Shown piece after piece: positions 8,144 through 17,393 of a stretch of DNA of 35,783 nt; position 1 is the stretch's first letter, and each line of letters opens with the position of its first letter. The DNA comes from Pseudomonadota bacterium. GTDB lineage: Bacteria; Pseudomonadota; Alphaproteobacteria; Micavibrionales; UBA2020. The stretch spans positions 1 to 35,783 of the forward strand of contig JAEXMB010000041.1 in assembly GCA_023444705.1 (NCBI GenBank), written 5' to 3'. The position numbers and the translations under genes were made by a program. Below the pieces are notes generated by a model. The model was not told where the DNA came from. It saw nothing but the letters and a program-made list of their open reading frames with translations, and searched no databases.

Positions 8144-8153
8144 ATTTCGTCAC
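8124..8153 (-). promoter_or_regulatory. Candidate nagZ promoter embedded in the hup terminator
   Basis: TATAAT (8129-8124) lies in the terminator loop, with GTGACG (8153-8148, 4 of 6 matches to TTGACA) 18 bases upstream. The predicted start near 8117 gives a leader of about 32 bases. Only 18 bases separate the terminator from the nagZ start codon, so a promoter here would explain how nagZ is expressed independently. Confidence 0.4.
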
Positions 8154-8170
8154 CCCCTCTGGCGAGGGGG
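8153..8170. other. Second small hairpin downstream of hup
   Basis: A 7-bp stem CCCCCTC/GAGGGGG (8153-8159 with 8164-8170) lies between the hup stop codon and its terminator. It has no T-run; it may stabilise the mRNA 3' end. Confidence 0.4.
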
Positions 8171-8177
8171 CATGTCC

Positions 8178-8456
8178 TTAGCCGTTGACGGCTTCTTTCA
8201 GCTCTTTACCCGGCGTGAATTTCACGCGGTTGCTGGCTTCGATCTGGATGGTTTCGCCGGTGCGGGGGTTACGGCCGGTCGATGCCTCGCGGCGGGAAAC
8301 TTTGAAGCTGCCAAAGCCGGTGAAGCGGGCTTCGTTGCCCTGCTTGAGGGTTTCGCCGATGGTGGCGAAAGCCTGATCGACCACGTCGGTGATCTGGGTT
8401 TTGGTCATAGCGGGCAGTTTGGAGGAAATCGCGTCGATCAGTTCGTTCTTGTTCAT
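8178..8456 (-). CDS. hup: HU family DNA-binding protein
   Basis: This is a nucleoid-associated, DNA-bending protein that acts as a dimer. It has 92 residues, the usual HU length. The family signature is intact: the N-terminal helices MNKNELIDAISSKL, then GFGSFKVSRREASTGRNPRTG and the beta-arm tip with the conserved RNPxTG proline that intercalates DNA. An in-frame TTG lies 6 bases upstream, but AAGGAG is 8 bases before the ATG at 8456 and too close to the TTG, so the ATG is chosen. It lies downstream of lon, as hupB does in many proteobacteria, but has its own promoter and terminator. HU is favoured over IHF by the sequence and context. Confidence 0.93.
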   Translation of the reverse strand: MNKNELIDAISSKLPAMTKTQITDVVDQAFATIGETLKQGNEARFTGFGSFKVSRREASTGRNPRTGETIQIEASNRVKFTPGKELKEAVNG

Positions 8457-8545
8457 CTTCAAGTCTCCTTGTGACGGATGACGCAGGCCTGCGGCCAGCC
8501 CTGTAAAGGGACGTGGAAAACCAAATGCAGCCTGCTGATGGTCTT

Positions 8546-8574
8546 ATTGTGCGCGGGTTTGCGCCCAATATCAA
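8546..8574 (-). promoter_or_regulatory. Sigma-70 promoter for hup
   Basis: TTGATA (8574-8569) and CACAAT (8551-8546) are spaced 17 bases apart in the lon-hup gap. This predicts a leader of roughly 80 bases before the hup ATG. Confidence 0.55.
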
Positions 8575-8607
8575 CCGCCAAACAGGCCGCGATTATGGTT
8601 AACCAGA

Positions 8608-11040
<2,433 letters not shown>

Positions 11041-11154
11041 TTAGCCCCGCCCAGTATCGCGCTCTTCCGTTTAACAAACCATGAAGAATGCGCCCGAAAC
11101 ATCGGCCCGGCAGAGGCTCTGACCATGCAGCAACCCTGCCCTTACCCCCATCTA

Positions 11155-11181
11155 ACTATACCTTGCCGGGGTGAAAGCAAG
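11155..11181 (-). promoter_or_regulatory. Possible lon promoter
   Basis: TATAGT (11160-11155) with CTTG (11181-11178) 17 bases upstream lies in the 264-base gap between clpP and lon. The CTTG element recalls heat-shock sigma-32 -35 boxes, which would suit lon, but the -10 is not a good sigma-32 match. Two further copies of CTTGAAAACA lie upstream on the minus strand (11213-11204 and 11266-11257). The rest of the gap shows no gene. Confidence 0.3.
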
Positions 11182-11304
11182 TGAGCGGCGGCAAGATGCG
11201 TGTTTTCAAGCTGTTGCCGCGCATTTTTTGCGCTGAATCAGCAAGGGCGGGCCGCTGTTTTCAAGCACCCCGCCCCGCCTTGTATCTTGCAGCCAAGCCG
11301 GAAA

Positions 11305-11940
11305 TTAAGCGGCTTTCTTTTCTTCGCCGCCAAACGGCTGTTTTTCGACGATATGGTCGATCAGGCCGAATTCCTTGGCGTCTTCGGCCGACATGAAGCG
11401 GTCACGCTCGAGTGCCTCTTCGATCTTGGCAAGTTTCTGGCCGGTATGCTTGACGTAGATTTCGTTCAGGCGCTTGCGCAGGCTGAGGATTTCTTTCGCC
11501 TGAATTTCGATGTCGGTCGCCTGACCTTGCGCACCGCCCGAGGGCTGGTGAACCATCACGCGCGAGTTCGGCAGCGAGTAACGCTTGCCCGCGGCACCAG
11601 CCGTCAGCAGCAGCGAGCCCATCGAGCAAGCCTGGCCGATGCACACGGTGGCCACGTCGGGCTTGATGTATTGCATGGTGTCGTACATCGCAAGGCCCGA
11701 GGTCACAACACCACCGGGCGAGTTGATGTAGAGATAGATGTCCTTCTTCGGGTTTTCCGATTCAAGGAACAACAGCTGCGCGCAGATCAGCGTCGACATG
11801 TGGTCGTTGACCTGACCCGACAGGAAGATGATGCGCTCTTTCAGCAGGCGCGAGTAGATGTCGAACGAGCGCTCGCCGCGGGCGGTCTGTTCAATGACCA
11901 TCGGCACCAGCATGCTCATTTGTTCGGAAATATGGCTCAT
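11305..11940 (-). CDS. clpP: ATP-dependent Clp protease proteolytic subunit
   Basis: ClpP forms the tetradecameric serine peptidase barrel that works with ClpX or ClpA unfoldases. The protein is 211 residues, normal for the family. The catalytic triad is S106 in GQACSMGSLLL, H131 in VMVHQPSGG and D180 in ALERDRFMS, with family spacing. The N-terminal LVPMVIEQTARGERSFDIYSR segment is canonical. The reading frame is open to 12009, but GGGGGA six bases before the ATG at 11940 and family length decide the start. It follows a separate clpP2 gene and a strong terminator, so it needs its own promoter, which I could not assign. No clpX follows it before lon. Confidence 0.96.
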   Translation of the reverse strand: MSHISEQMSMLVPMVIEQTARGERSFDIYSRLLKERIIFLSGQVNDHMSTLICAQLLFLESENPKKDIYLYINSPGGVVTSGLAMYDTMQYIKPDVATVCIGQACSMGSLLLTAGAAGKRYSLPNSRVMVHQPSGGAQGQATDIEIQAKEILSLRKRLNEIYVKHTGQKLAKIEEALERDRFMSAEDAKEFGLIDHIVEKQPFGGEEKKAA

Positions 11941-12033
11941 GGATAGTCCCCCTGATTTTTTTGTTTCGTGGATGGCGGTGCGTGAAAGCCTGTGTTCGCA
12001 CCCGACCATCAGATAGATCTTTGACCGCCAAAG

Positions 12034-12062
12034 AAAAAGGGCCGGTGGAAAACCACCAGCCC
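12034..12062 (-). terminator. Rho-independent terminator after clpP2
   Basis: A 10-bp stem (12053-12062 with 12039-12048, one G-U pair) with a 4-base loop is followed on the minus strand by TTTTTC. It ends the clpP2 transcript about 100 bases past its stop codon. Confidence 0.85.
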
Positions 12063-12091
12063 TGTAATCTTAGCAAAGAGAGAGAAGTCTC

Positions 12092-12152
12092 GGAAAGGCC
12101 TTTTTGACGCCAAGCGGTCGTAAAGACGCGCTTTTAGTCAAAAAGCCTTTCC
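12092..12152. other. Long nested inverted repeat between the clpP genes
   Basis: Arms of 16-17 bases (12092-12108 with 12137-12152, one bulged base) enclose a second imperfect stem (about 12112-12119 with 12124-12132), making one rod of about 61 bases. It starts 9 bases after the clpP2 stop and lies upstream of a separate normal terminator. A T-run occurs inside the arms on both strands. It could be an mRNA-stabilising or RNase III-type structure, a second terminator, or a degenerate repeat element. Confidence 0.6.
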
Positions 12153-12160
12153 CGCAACGC

Positions 12161-13114
12161 TTAGGCCGAAGGACCTTGCGCTTTGCGGCTGCTGCGAACA
12201 GCAGGCTTCTTGTCGTCGTTGCTGGCGCTCAGGCCCGCTTCCGCACGGCGGCCTGCCGTCCAGAACTCGGGGAACTCAGCCAGACGGACAACCAGCTCGG
12301 GACGGAAACGGCCCCATTCAGCCGAGTTCGCCTGACCGTTGTTCAGGGCCTGGATAACGTCGTCTTTACCCATTTTCGCGATTTTCTCGAGAACAGCCGC
12401 AGTCAGGCTGTCAACGGGCACGTCGCGCTTGGCTTCGGCGGCATATTTGCCACCGGGCTTGCGGGATTCGGTGACGCCGTCGATGTAGCCGATTTTCAGG
12501 GCTTGGTCAGCGGTCAGCCAGGTGTCGCGTTCCATGACCAGATCCCAGTATGCGTGGTTCAGGCCGGTGAATTCGACGTAGACGCTTTTCAGGGTCTCGT
12601 GCAGGCGTGCGGTGTGACCGCTGCGGATTTCAAAATCGGTGTGCTGGGTGCCGCCGTTGGCGCCGGTCATGATCTGGTGGATCATCAGGTCAGCGCTGGG
12701 GGTCATGTAGCGTTGGTCGCCCGACGCAAGCATGATCGAGCCCATCGAGGCCTGCATGCCGTTACCGATGGTCACGATGGGGCACTTGATCTGGCGGATG
12801 ATGTCGTACATCGCCATGCCGTCGATGACCGAGCCACCGGGAGAGTTGATGAGCAGCGTGATAGGAGCATCTTCGTCAAGCGCTTCGAGGTGCTTGAGGT
12901 ATACGATGGTGCGGTACGCAAGGTTGGCGTCAACCTGGCCGCCGATAACGACCACGCGCTTGCTGTGCATCAGCGCTTCGGGGCTGAAGCGTGCAGCTTC
13001 CTTGTTTTCTGCCGAAGCAGGTTCGAAGTTTGACAGCGACTGGATGTCAACTGCGCCACCGATCATAGCTGCATCAACGGATGCGCCACGATTGAATTGA
13101 TCTTTCTTGCTCAT
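12161..13114 (-). CDS. ClpP-family serine peptidase with C-terminal extension (clpP2)
   Basis: This is a second ClpP paralogue of 317 residues, about 100 longer than usual. The peptidase core is complete: NSPGGSVIDGMAMYD (90-104), nucleophile S123 in MQASMGSIML, H146 in MIHQIMTG and D197 in MERDTWLTAD, so it should be active. The first 45 residues are not conserved-looking. After about residue 220 a tail of nearly 100 residues follows, with a predicted helical part (DSLTAAVLEKIAKMGKDD, then RFRPELVVRLAEFPEFW) and a basic, disordered end. The tail could cap the barrel, bind an adaptor or target the complex. It could form homo-tetradecamers or mixed ClpP1P2 rings with the neighbouring ClpP. It lies 114 bases downstream of tig. 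Confidence 0.9.
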   Translation of the reverse strand: MSKKDQFNRGASVDAAMIGGAVDIQSLSNFEPASAENKEAARFSPEALMHSKRVVVIGGQVDANLAYRTIVYLKHLEALDEDAPITLLINSPGGSVIDGMAMYDIIRQIKCPIVTIGNGMQASMGSIMLASGDQRYMTPSADLMIHQIMTGANGGTQHTDFEIRSGHTARLHETLKSVYVEFTGLNHAYWDLVMERDTWLTADQALKIGYIDGVTESRKPGGKYAAEAKRDVPVDSLTAAVLEKIAKMGKDDVIQALNNGQANSAEWGRFRPELVVRLAEFPEFWTAGRRAEAGLSASNDDKKPAVRSSRKAQGPSA

Positions 13115-13228
13115 CTCTCATATGCCTTTCGTTGTTTTCTTTATTCAGGCACACACTCTAGTCTTCGCCTTGGCCGCCGGGACTTTTTTTTGATCTGTCC
13201 CTTGTACGTTCAAGACTGCACGGACGAA

Positions 13229-14599
13229 TTACTTCGTGCCGGATTTCTTGGCTTTGGAGCCCGATGCCTTCTTGGGGGGCTCTTGCTCCGCTGCCTTCGT
13301 GAGCTCGTCAATTGTGACTTCGCGAGACTCAATCTTAGCTCTTTCCAGAATGAAGTCAACGACTTTATCTTCATAAATCGGCGCCTTCACAGCCTCAAGA
13401 GCCTGCGGATTTTGTTGATAATATTCAAAGACTTGCTTCTCCTGACCGGGGTAGCGGCGGGCTTCGTTGATCACGGCCTGCTGCAGTTCCTGATTGGAAA
13501 CTTCGATTTTGTTCGCACGGCCGATTTCGGCCAGAACCAGACCCAGCTTCACGCGGCGTTCGGCAATGCCTTCGTATTCGGCATTTTCTTCTTCGCTGTC
13601 GAACTTGTGATCATCCGCATCATGGTTGTGCGGCTTGTTGGGGTTGAGCTGGTGCCAGATGTTGATGAACTCCGCACGCACCATGCCGGCGGGCACGTCA
13701 AAGCTGTGCTTGTCATCGAGCTGGTCGAGCAGCGCGCGCTTGACGTTCATGCGGCTGAGCTGGTCGTACTCGTTCTGGATTTGCTCGCCGATGGCCTCTT
13801 CCACTTTGGCGATGCTGTCAAAGCCAAGGAACTTGGCGAATTCGTCATCGAGCTTGGGCACGACGGGCGCGCGCAGTTCTTTCACTTCGACTTCAAACAC
13901 GGCTTCGACGCCCTGCAACTTTTCATGGCCGTAGTCTTTGGGGAACGTGACCTTCACGGTTTTCTTGTCGCCCGCCTTGCTGCCGACCAGCTGGTCTTCG
14001 AAGGTATCGACGAAGGATTTGCTGCCGAGTTCAAGCTGGAAGTCGCTGCCCTTCATGCCGGGGAACGCTTCGCCGTTGACGGTGCCATCAAAGTCGATGA
14101 CGACGATGTCGCCCGTTTTCGCCGCGCGCGCGTCTTCGACCTTTTCCGAGGTCTTGTTGGTCGCCGCGATTTTCTCGAGCGTTTCCTTGACGGTTTTCTG
14201 ATCGGGCTTCGCGGTCAGCTTTTCGATCTTGATGTCGCTGAGGTCAGCCACGGTGATTTCGGGCAGCAGTTCGATTTCCATCGCGTACTCAAGGCCCTTT
14301 TCCTCGTCGAAATTCTTGATTTCGATTTTCGGGCGCATCGCGGGGCGCAGGTTGTTTTCGTTGATCGCCTTGAGCGACGATTCATTGACGGCCAGTTCCA
14401 GCACTTCGCCCATCACGGCCTTGCCGTATTTCTGCTTGAGCAGCGGCATGGGGATTTTGCCAGGGCGGAAGCCCGGCATCTTGACGGTCTTGCCAAGCTC
14501 AACCAGACGCTCGTTCACTTTCTCGTCGATCTCCTGCGCGGTCATGGTGACGGTGCAGGAAAACTTGAGGGTTTCTTTTTGGGGCTGGGTGATTTGCAT
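13229..14599 (-). CDS. tig: Trigger factor (ribosome-associated chaperone)
   Basis: Trigger factor docks at the ribosome exit tunnel through L23 and shields nascent chains; it also has peptidyl-prolyl isomerase activity. The protein is 456 residues. The ribosome-binding loop GFRPGKIP is at 43-50. The FKBP-type domain occupies about 155-245 (GDIVVIDFDGTVNGEAFPG, KVTFPKDYGHEKLQG), and the helical C-terminal arms form the chaperone cradle. The C-terminus is a Lys/Ser tail (KKASGSKAKKSGTK). The frame is open upstream to 14650, but the family start MQITQPQKETLKF at 14599 is chosen. It heads the tig-clpP2-clpP-lon-hup block, and its gene order matches the classic proteobacterial proteostasis cluster apart from clpX. 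Confidence 0.96.
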   Translation of the reverse strand: MQITQPQKETLKFSCTVTMTAQEIDEKVNERLVELGKTVKMPGFRPGKIPMPLLKQKYGKAVMGEVLELAVNESSLKAINENNLRPAMRPKIEIKNFDEEKGLEYAMEIELLPEITVADLSDIKIEKLTAKPDQKTVKETLEKIAATNKTSEKVEDARAAKTGDIVVIDFDGTVNGEAFPGMKGSDFQLELGSKSFVDTFEDQLVGSKAGDKKTVKVTFPKDYGHEKLQGVEAVFEVEVKELRAPVVPKLDDEFAKFLGFDSIAKVEEAIGEQIQNEYDQLSRMNVKRALLDQLDDKHSFDVPAGMVRAEFINIWHQLNPNKPHNHDADDHKFDSEEENAEYEGIAERRVKLGLVLAEIGRANKIEVSNQELQQAVINEARRYPGQEKQVFEYYQQNPQALEAVKAPIYEDKVVDFILERAKIESREVTIDELTKAAEQEPPKKASGSKAKKSGTK

Positions 14600-14670
14600 A
14601 GGTCGACTTTCTTGTGGGGCCAAACATAAAATTCGTGCGACAGCATGCAAAGAACGATCGTCTGGTCATT

Positions 14671-14755
<85 letters not shown>

Positions 14756-14865
14756 AAAAAGGCCAAGCGACCATTGTCCCTGTCTGCTGTCAGGAGGCCT
14801 ATTGATAAAGAAAGCATGCCGCAAAAGCAAGCGGGCTTGCGCCTGATTATCTTAAGTTATGGCAA

Positions 14866-15345
14866 TCATTCGCCCTGTTTTGCCACAAACACCAGTGCAT
14901 CGCCGTTGTTGCAATAGCGCAAGCCCGTCGGCTGCGGCCCGTCGTTGAAGACATGACCGTGATGGCCCTTGCAGGTCGCGCAGTGATATTCGGTGCGGGT
15001 CATGAAATAGCTGGTGTCCGTGCTGGTCCCCAGCACCTCCGGCAGGCTGTCGTAAAAACTGGGCCAGCCCGTGCCGCTGTCGAATTTCATCGCCGAAGTG
15101 AACAGTGCCGTGTTGCAACCTGCGCAGTGAAAAACACCGGCGCGCTTCTCGTCATTGAGCGGGCTTGAGAATGCGCGCTCCGTGCCGTGTTCGCGCAGGA
15201 TGCGGTATTGCGCCGACGTAAGCTTCTTGCGCCATTCATCATCGCTGATATCAAGCGCGCGCGCCAGACGCGCGGGCAACATCGCCGCCCCCGCCACCAG
15301 CGCGGCCAGTGTCAAAAAAGCGCGGCGCGCCATCATGTGTGACAT
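14866..15345 (-). CDS. msrB: Peptide-methionine (R)-S-oxide reductase, exported (MsrB)
   Basis: MsrB reduces the R-form of methionine sulfoxide in oxidised proteins. The product is 159 residues. Zinc-binding pairs are C74-x2-C77 (FHCAGC) and C122-x2-C125 (YHCATC), with the active-site segment GHHGHVFNDGPQPTGLRYC ending in catalytic C145. The conserved RYCxN motif continues as NNGDALVF, where NSAALxF is usual. The N-terminus MSHMMARRAFLTLAALVAG is a signal sequence with a twin-arginine-like motif (RRAFL) and a likely cleavage near ARA-LDIS, so it probably repairs periplasmic proteins after Tat export. GAAGGGA is 8 bases before the ATG at 15345; the longer frame to 15378 is rejected. Confidence 0.93.
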   Translation of the reverse strand: MSHMMARRAFLTLAALVAGAAMLPARLARALDISDDEWRKKLTSAQYRILREHGTERAFSSPLNDEKRAGVFHCAGCNTALFTSAMKFDSGTGWPSFYDSLPEVLGTSTDTSYFMTRTEYHCATCKGHHGHVFNDGPQPTGLRYCNNGDALVFVAKQGE

Positions 15346-15363
15346 GGGCCATCCCTTCCCTTG

Positions 15364-15407
15364 CAAAACAAAAGACAACCCCCACCCGTAAACTTACGCG
15401 TGGGGGC
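15364..15407 (-). terminator. Rho-independent terminator after the 15444-15989 gene
   Basis: The stem GCCCCCAC/GTGGGGG (15400-15407 with 15379-15385) continues inward as CGTAA/TTACG pairs and is followed on the minus strand by the T-rich TTGTCTTTTGTTTTG. It overlaps the upstream region of msrB. Confidence 0.75.
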
Positions 15408-15443
15408 TGACCTTTATACGAACGAATATACGGACCGGATCGC

Positions 15444-15989
15444 TTAGCGGCTGCGCATTTGCGATGCGTAGCGGCTTTCAAGGCGGCTCATATTGCGATA
15501 GTAGGTGCGCTCGGCATTGGCGCGGCACTGCTGGCTGCGCGCGGCGTCACGTGCGCGGTCGTTCCAGTCGCCACGGCGGCCAAGGCGGTCGACGAAGTTG
15601 GTGTTGCAGTTGGTCAGATCCGATTCATACTCAAGACGGACCGAGATGGAGCGCGCGTTATAGGCGCTGCGCAGGGTGCTGGTGTTATCGACGCCATAGC
15701 GGCGCTGGATACGCGCAACATCATCAAGATAGTCGGCCTGTGCATCCGCACGGCAGGCACGGGAATCCGCACCGTTGGACAGCGCACGGCCAAAGTTGTT
15801 GCGCGAGCTGCCGCGGAACAGACGGCTGTTGCACGATGCGAGGTCGGCATTGTAATCCGCCTGCGCCACGTTCATATCGGCCTGCATTGCACGGCCGCTA
15901 TAGGTTTGCGCCTGTGCGACACCACCACCCGCCAATGCCAGCGTTACAGCAGCGACACCGGATTGAATAAGTTTTTTGATCGAAGTCAT
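15444..15989 (-). CDS. Exported protein with a duplicated two-cysteine helical module
   Basis: I do not recognise a family. The product is 181 residues with a clear signal peptide (SVAAVT-like hydrophobic core, cleavage AQA-QT near residue 28). The mature part is highly charged and consists of two similar units of about 58 residues. Unit 1 (about 42-99) carries DYNADLASCN and ACRADAQADYLDDVARIQRRYG. Unit 2 (about 117-174) carries EYESDLTNCN and QCRANAERTYYRNMSRLESRYA. Each has two cysteines 26-27 apart (C53/C79, C128/C155), suggesting one disulfide per unit between paired helices. GGGGA is 7 bases before the ATG. A near-consensus promoter and its own terminator make it a monocistronic, probably abundant envelope protein. 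Confidence 0.85.
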   Translation of the reverse strand: MTSIKKLIQSGVAAVTLALAGGGVAQAQTYSGRAMQADMNVAQADYNADLASCNSRLFRGSSRNNFGRALSNGADSRACRADAQADYLDDVARIQRRYGVDNTSTLRSAYNARSISVRLEYESDLTNCNTNFVDRLGRRGDWNDRARDAARSQQCRANAERTYYRNMSRLESRYASQMRSR

Positions 15990-16320
15990 GGCAAATCCCC
16001 ATAGATGCGGCAGTAAAGTTGAATGTTGTAATTAGATTACGCCAGCCCTTCTGTAGAGTCAATTATTTTTACCATAATATATCACCCAATCCCCATTCCT
16101 ATCGTCGGAAAAAACATAGTCTATTGTTTTTAAACAATTTATCCCTCCGCCATCCCCTGCAACAAGAGTTTTTCACGTTAACTATTTTATTACGGAAAAC
16201 AAGTAATATCGAAATAACTTCAGGCGGGAATCGCTTTCTCTCCCCGCCATTTCAATTCAACGCGCCGATATCAAGCTCAGGGGATGGGCCGTCCGCGCCG
16301 CAAGACAGAGGGGACTTTTG
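15990..16320. other. AT-rich intergenic region between divergent genes
   Basis: These 331 bases hold no gene I can support. They are much more AT-rich than their surroundings. They contain the promoter of the 15444-15989 gene, a perfect palindrome ATTGTTT-TT-AAACAAT (16123-16138) that could be an operator, and a weak GGCGGG/CCCGCC pair (about 16223-16250). The promoter of the gene at 16321 must also lie here but is not evident. Confidence 0.6.
16034..16062 (-). promoter_or_regulatory. Strong sigma-70 promoter for the 15444-15989 gene
   Basis: TTGACT (16062-16057) and TAATCT (16039-16034) are spaced exactly 17 bases apart, about 45 bases before the start codon. Confidence 0.7.
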
Positions 16321-16695
16321 ATGACCGATACCTTCGCAGAGGATTTCAACCTGCCCCGCAGCATGGCCGACCTGCCCGAAACGGCGGCACAGGACACACC
16401 GCGCTGGCTGGTGCGCGCACTTGACCTCTTTGCCGATCACAACCTGCCCAATGACGAATTCGACCTGCGCGGTCAATATACCGAAAACCGCATGTTCCTG
16501 CGCCGCATCGAACAAGACCGCCTTGACGGCAAGCTGAACCTGACCGACCTGCGTGATATGGAGGAAGCCTTCGCCAAGGCCTGCGCCGACCCCGAGGGCG
16601 ACCCCATGCTGGCCGTCGAAAAGGTCTATCTCGACAAATACTATGCCCGCCAGCCCAAGCGCCGCGCGGTACCCGGTGCCCTCGCCCAGCCCTAA
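16321..16695 (+). CDS. Small acidic cytoplasmic protein of unknown function
   Basis: The product is 124 residues with no signal or membrane segment and is rich in Asp, Glu, Arg and Leu. The N-terminal part contains WLVRALDLFADHNLPNDEFDL and the middle is helical (RRIEQDRLDGKLNLTDLRDMEEAF). I cannot assign it to a family. GAGGGGA lies 6 bases before the ATG at 16321; a TTG directly in front of it is ignored. Codon use matches the neighbours, so it is a genuine gene. It is followed by its own terminator, hence monocistronic. Confidence 0.75.
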   Translation: MTDTFAEDFNLPRSMADLPETAAQDTPRWLVRALDLFADHNLPNDEFDLRGQYTENRMFLRRIEQDRLDGKLNLTDLRDMEEAFAKACADPEGDPMLAVEKVYLDKYYARQPKRRAVPGALAQP

Positions 16696-16740
16696 GGGCC
16701 AAGGGGAACCAAAGACATCAAGGATTGTATGTAATATATG

Positions 16741-16767
16741 ACCGGAGGCTGGCTTGCCTCCGGTTTT
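16741..16767 (+). terminator. Rho-independent terminator
   Basis: The stem ACCGGAGGC/GCCTCCGGT (16741-16749 with 16756-16764) with a 6-base loop is followed by TTTTA. It ends the transcript of the 16321-16695 gene. Confidence 0.85.
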
Positions 16768-16782
16768 ACATTATGTTAAAAT
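16754..16782 (+). promoter_or_regulatory. Promoter overlapping the terminator, leaderless type
   Basis: TTGCCT (16754-16759) and TAAAAT (16777-16782) are spaced 17 bases apart. The -35 box lies in the loop and 3' arm of the terminator of the upstream gene. The predicted start is about 16789, the A of the second of two tandem ATGs. Confidence 0.5.
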
Positions 16783-16785
16783 TAA

Positions 16786-17028
16786 ATGATGTCAGTATCC
16801 GCAGAAATCATCGGTCTTGCTGTCATGGGCGTCGTGATGATCTTCCTCTACGGGGTCATCCGCGGCTTCCTTCGCCATAGCAAAGACCGCAAAAACCGCC
16901 AGCAGGCCGAACACACGGCAAAACTGCTGAACGCGGTCGCGTCTGAGGAATGGGAGAAAAAGCGCCTGGCCGAAACCGGCCGCCCCGCCAAAAAGACGAC
17001 CGCACGAGATTTCAAGCAAACACGTTAA
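16786..17028 (+). CDS. Small single-pass membrane protein of unknown function
   Basis: The product is 80 residues. One membrane helix (about 6-26, AEIIGLAVMGVVMIFLYGVI) is followed by a highly basic and charged cytoplasmic tail (LRHSKDRKNRQQAEH, then KKTTARDFKQTR). I do not recognise a family. No ribosome binding site precedes the tandem ATGs at 16786 and 16789, and the promoter predicts transcription starting at the second ATG, so the mRNA may be leaderless and the protein 79 residues. The stop codon lies inside the palindromic terminator. Confidence 0.65.
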   Translation: MMSVSAEIIGLAVMGVVMIFLYGVIRGFLRHSKDRKNRQQAEHTAKLLNAVASEEWEKKRLAETGRPAKKTTARDFKQTR

Positions 17029-17060
17029 AAAACCAGCCAACCGGCTGGTTTTTTAACGTG
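17021..17060. terminator. Bidirectional terminator, 18-bp perfect palindrome
   Basis: Perfect 18-base arms (17021-17038 and 17043-17060) with a 4-base loop have A-runs and T-runs at the correct places for termination on both strands. It serves the convergent genes ending at 17028 (+) and 17081 (-), and overlaps the stop codon of the former. Confidence 0.92.
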
Positions 17061-17080
17061 TAATCTCTTTTCGCGCAGGA

Positions 17081-17359
17081 TTACTTCTTGCGGCGGGTAA
17101 AAGCACCGCCAATCAGACCGATACCCAGGACAGCCGCAAATTTATTCGCCGTGCGGGTATCCTCTGCCGATTGAACAGCAGCGCGGACCAGCACCTGTTT
17201 TTGCGCTTCGGTCGCCGTACCCGCTTTGGCAACGGCATCATAGGTGTCATGATAAGGGCTGATAAAGCCGTGCGGGTGGGATTTATCTGTATACGCAACA
17301 GTACCGATGCCCCCGGCCAAGGCTACCGTTGCAAAGGCAATTCTCAATTGTTTTTTCAT
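17081..17359 (-). CDS. Small exported protein with a C-terminal hydrophobic, basic-ended tail
   Basis: The product is 92 residues. An N-terminal signal sequence (MKKQLRIAFATVALAGGIGTVAY) leads to a short polar middle, and the C-terminus is a small-residue hydrophobic helix ending in arginine and lysine (KFAAVLGIGLIGGAFTRRKK). That tripartite ending resembles sorting tails processed by exosortase-like or rhombosortase-like enzymes, but the diagnostic PEP or GG-plus motif is not clear, so it may simply be a membrane anchor. AAAGGAGT lies 7 bases before the ATG, and the promoter upstream is near consensus, so expression should be strong. Confidence 0.75.
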   Translation of the reverse strand: MKKQLRIAFATVALAGGIGTVAYTDKSHPHGFISPYHDTYDAVAKAGTATEAQKQVLVRAAVQSAEDTRTANKFAAVLGIGLIGGAFTRRKK

Positions 17360-17393
17360 GGAAATACTCCTTTAAAGAAATCGTTCTGATGCC

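Noticed and set aside
11041..11304. Degenerate clpX remnant in the clpP-lon gap
   Set aside because: No Walker motifs or zinc-finger remnants are readable in any frame of the 264 bases.
13097..14629. Plus-strand open frame of 510 codons opposite tig
   Set aside because: Antisense shadow of trigger factor; composition (Phe, Val, His runs) is typical of a reverse frame.
16123..16138. Palindrome ATTGTTT-TT-AAACAAT as a defined operator
   Set aside because: It is a perfect dyad in AT-rich DNA but not positioned over an identified promoter, and no regulator gene is adjacent; kept only as a remark.
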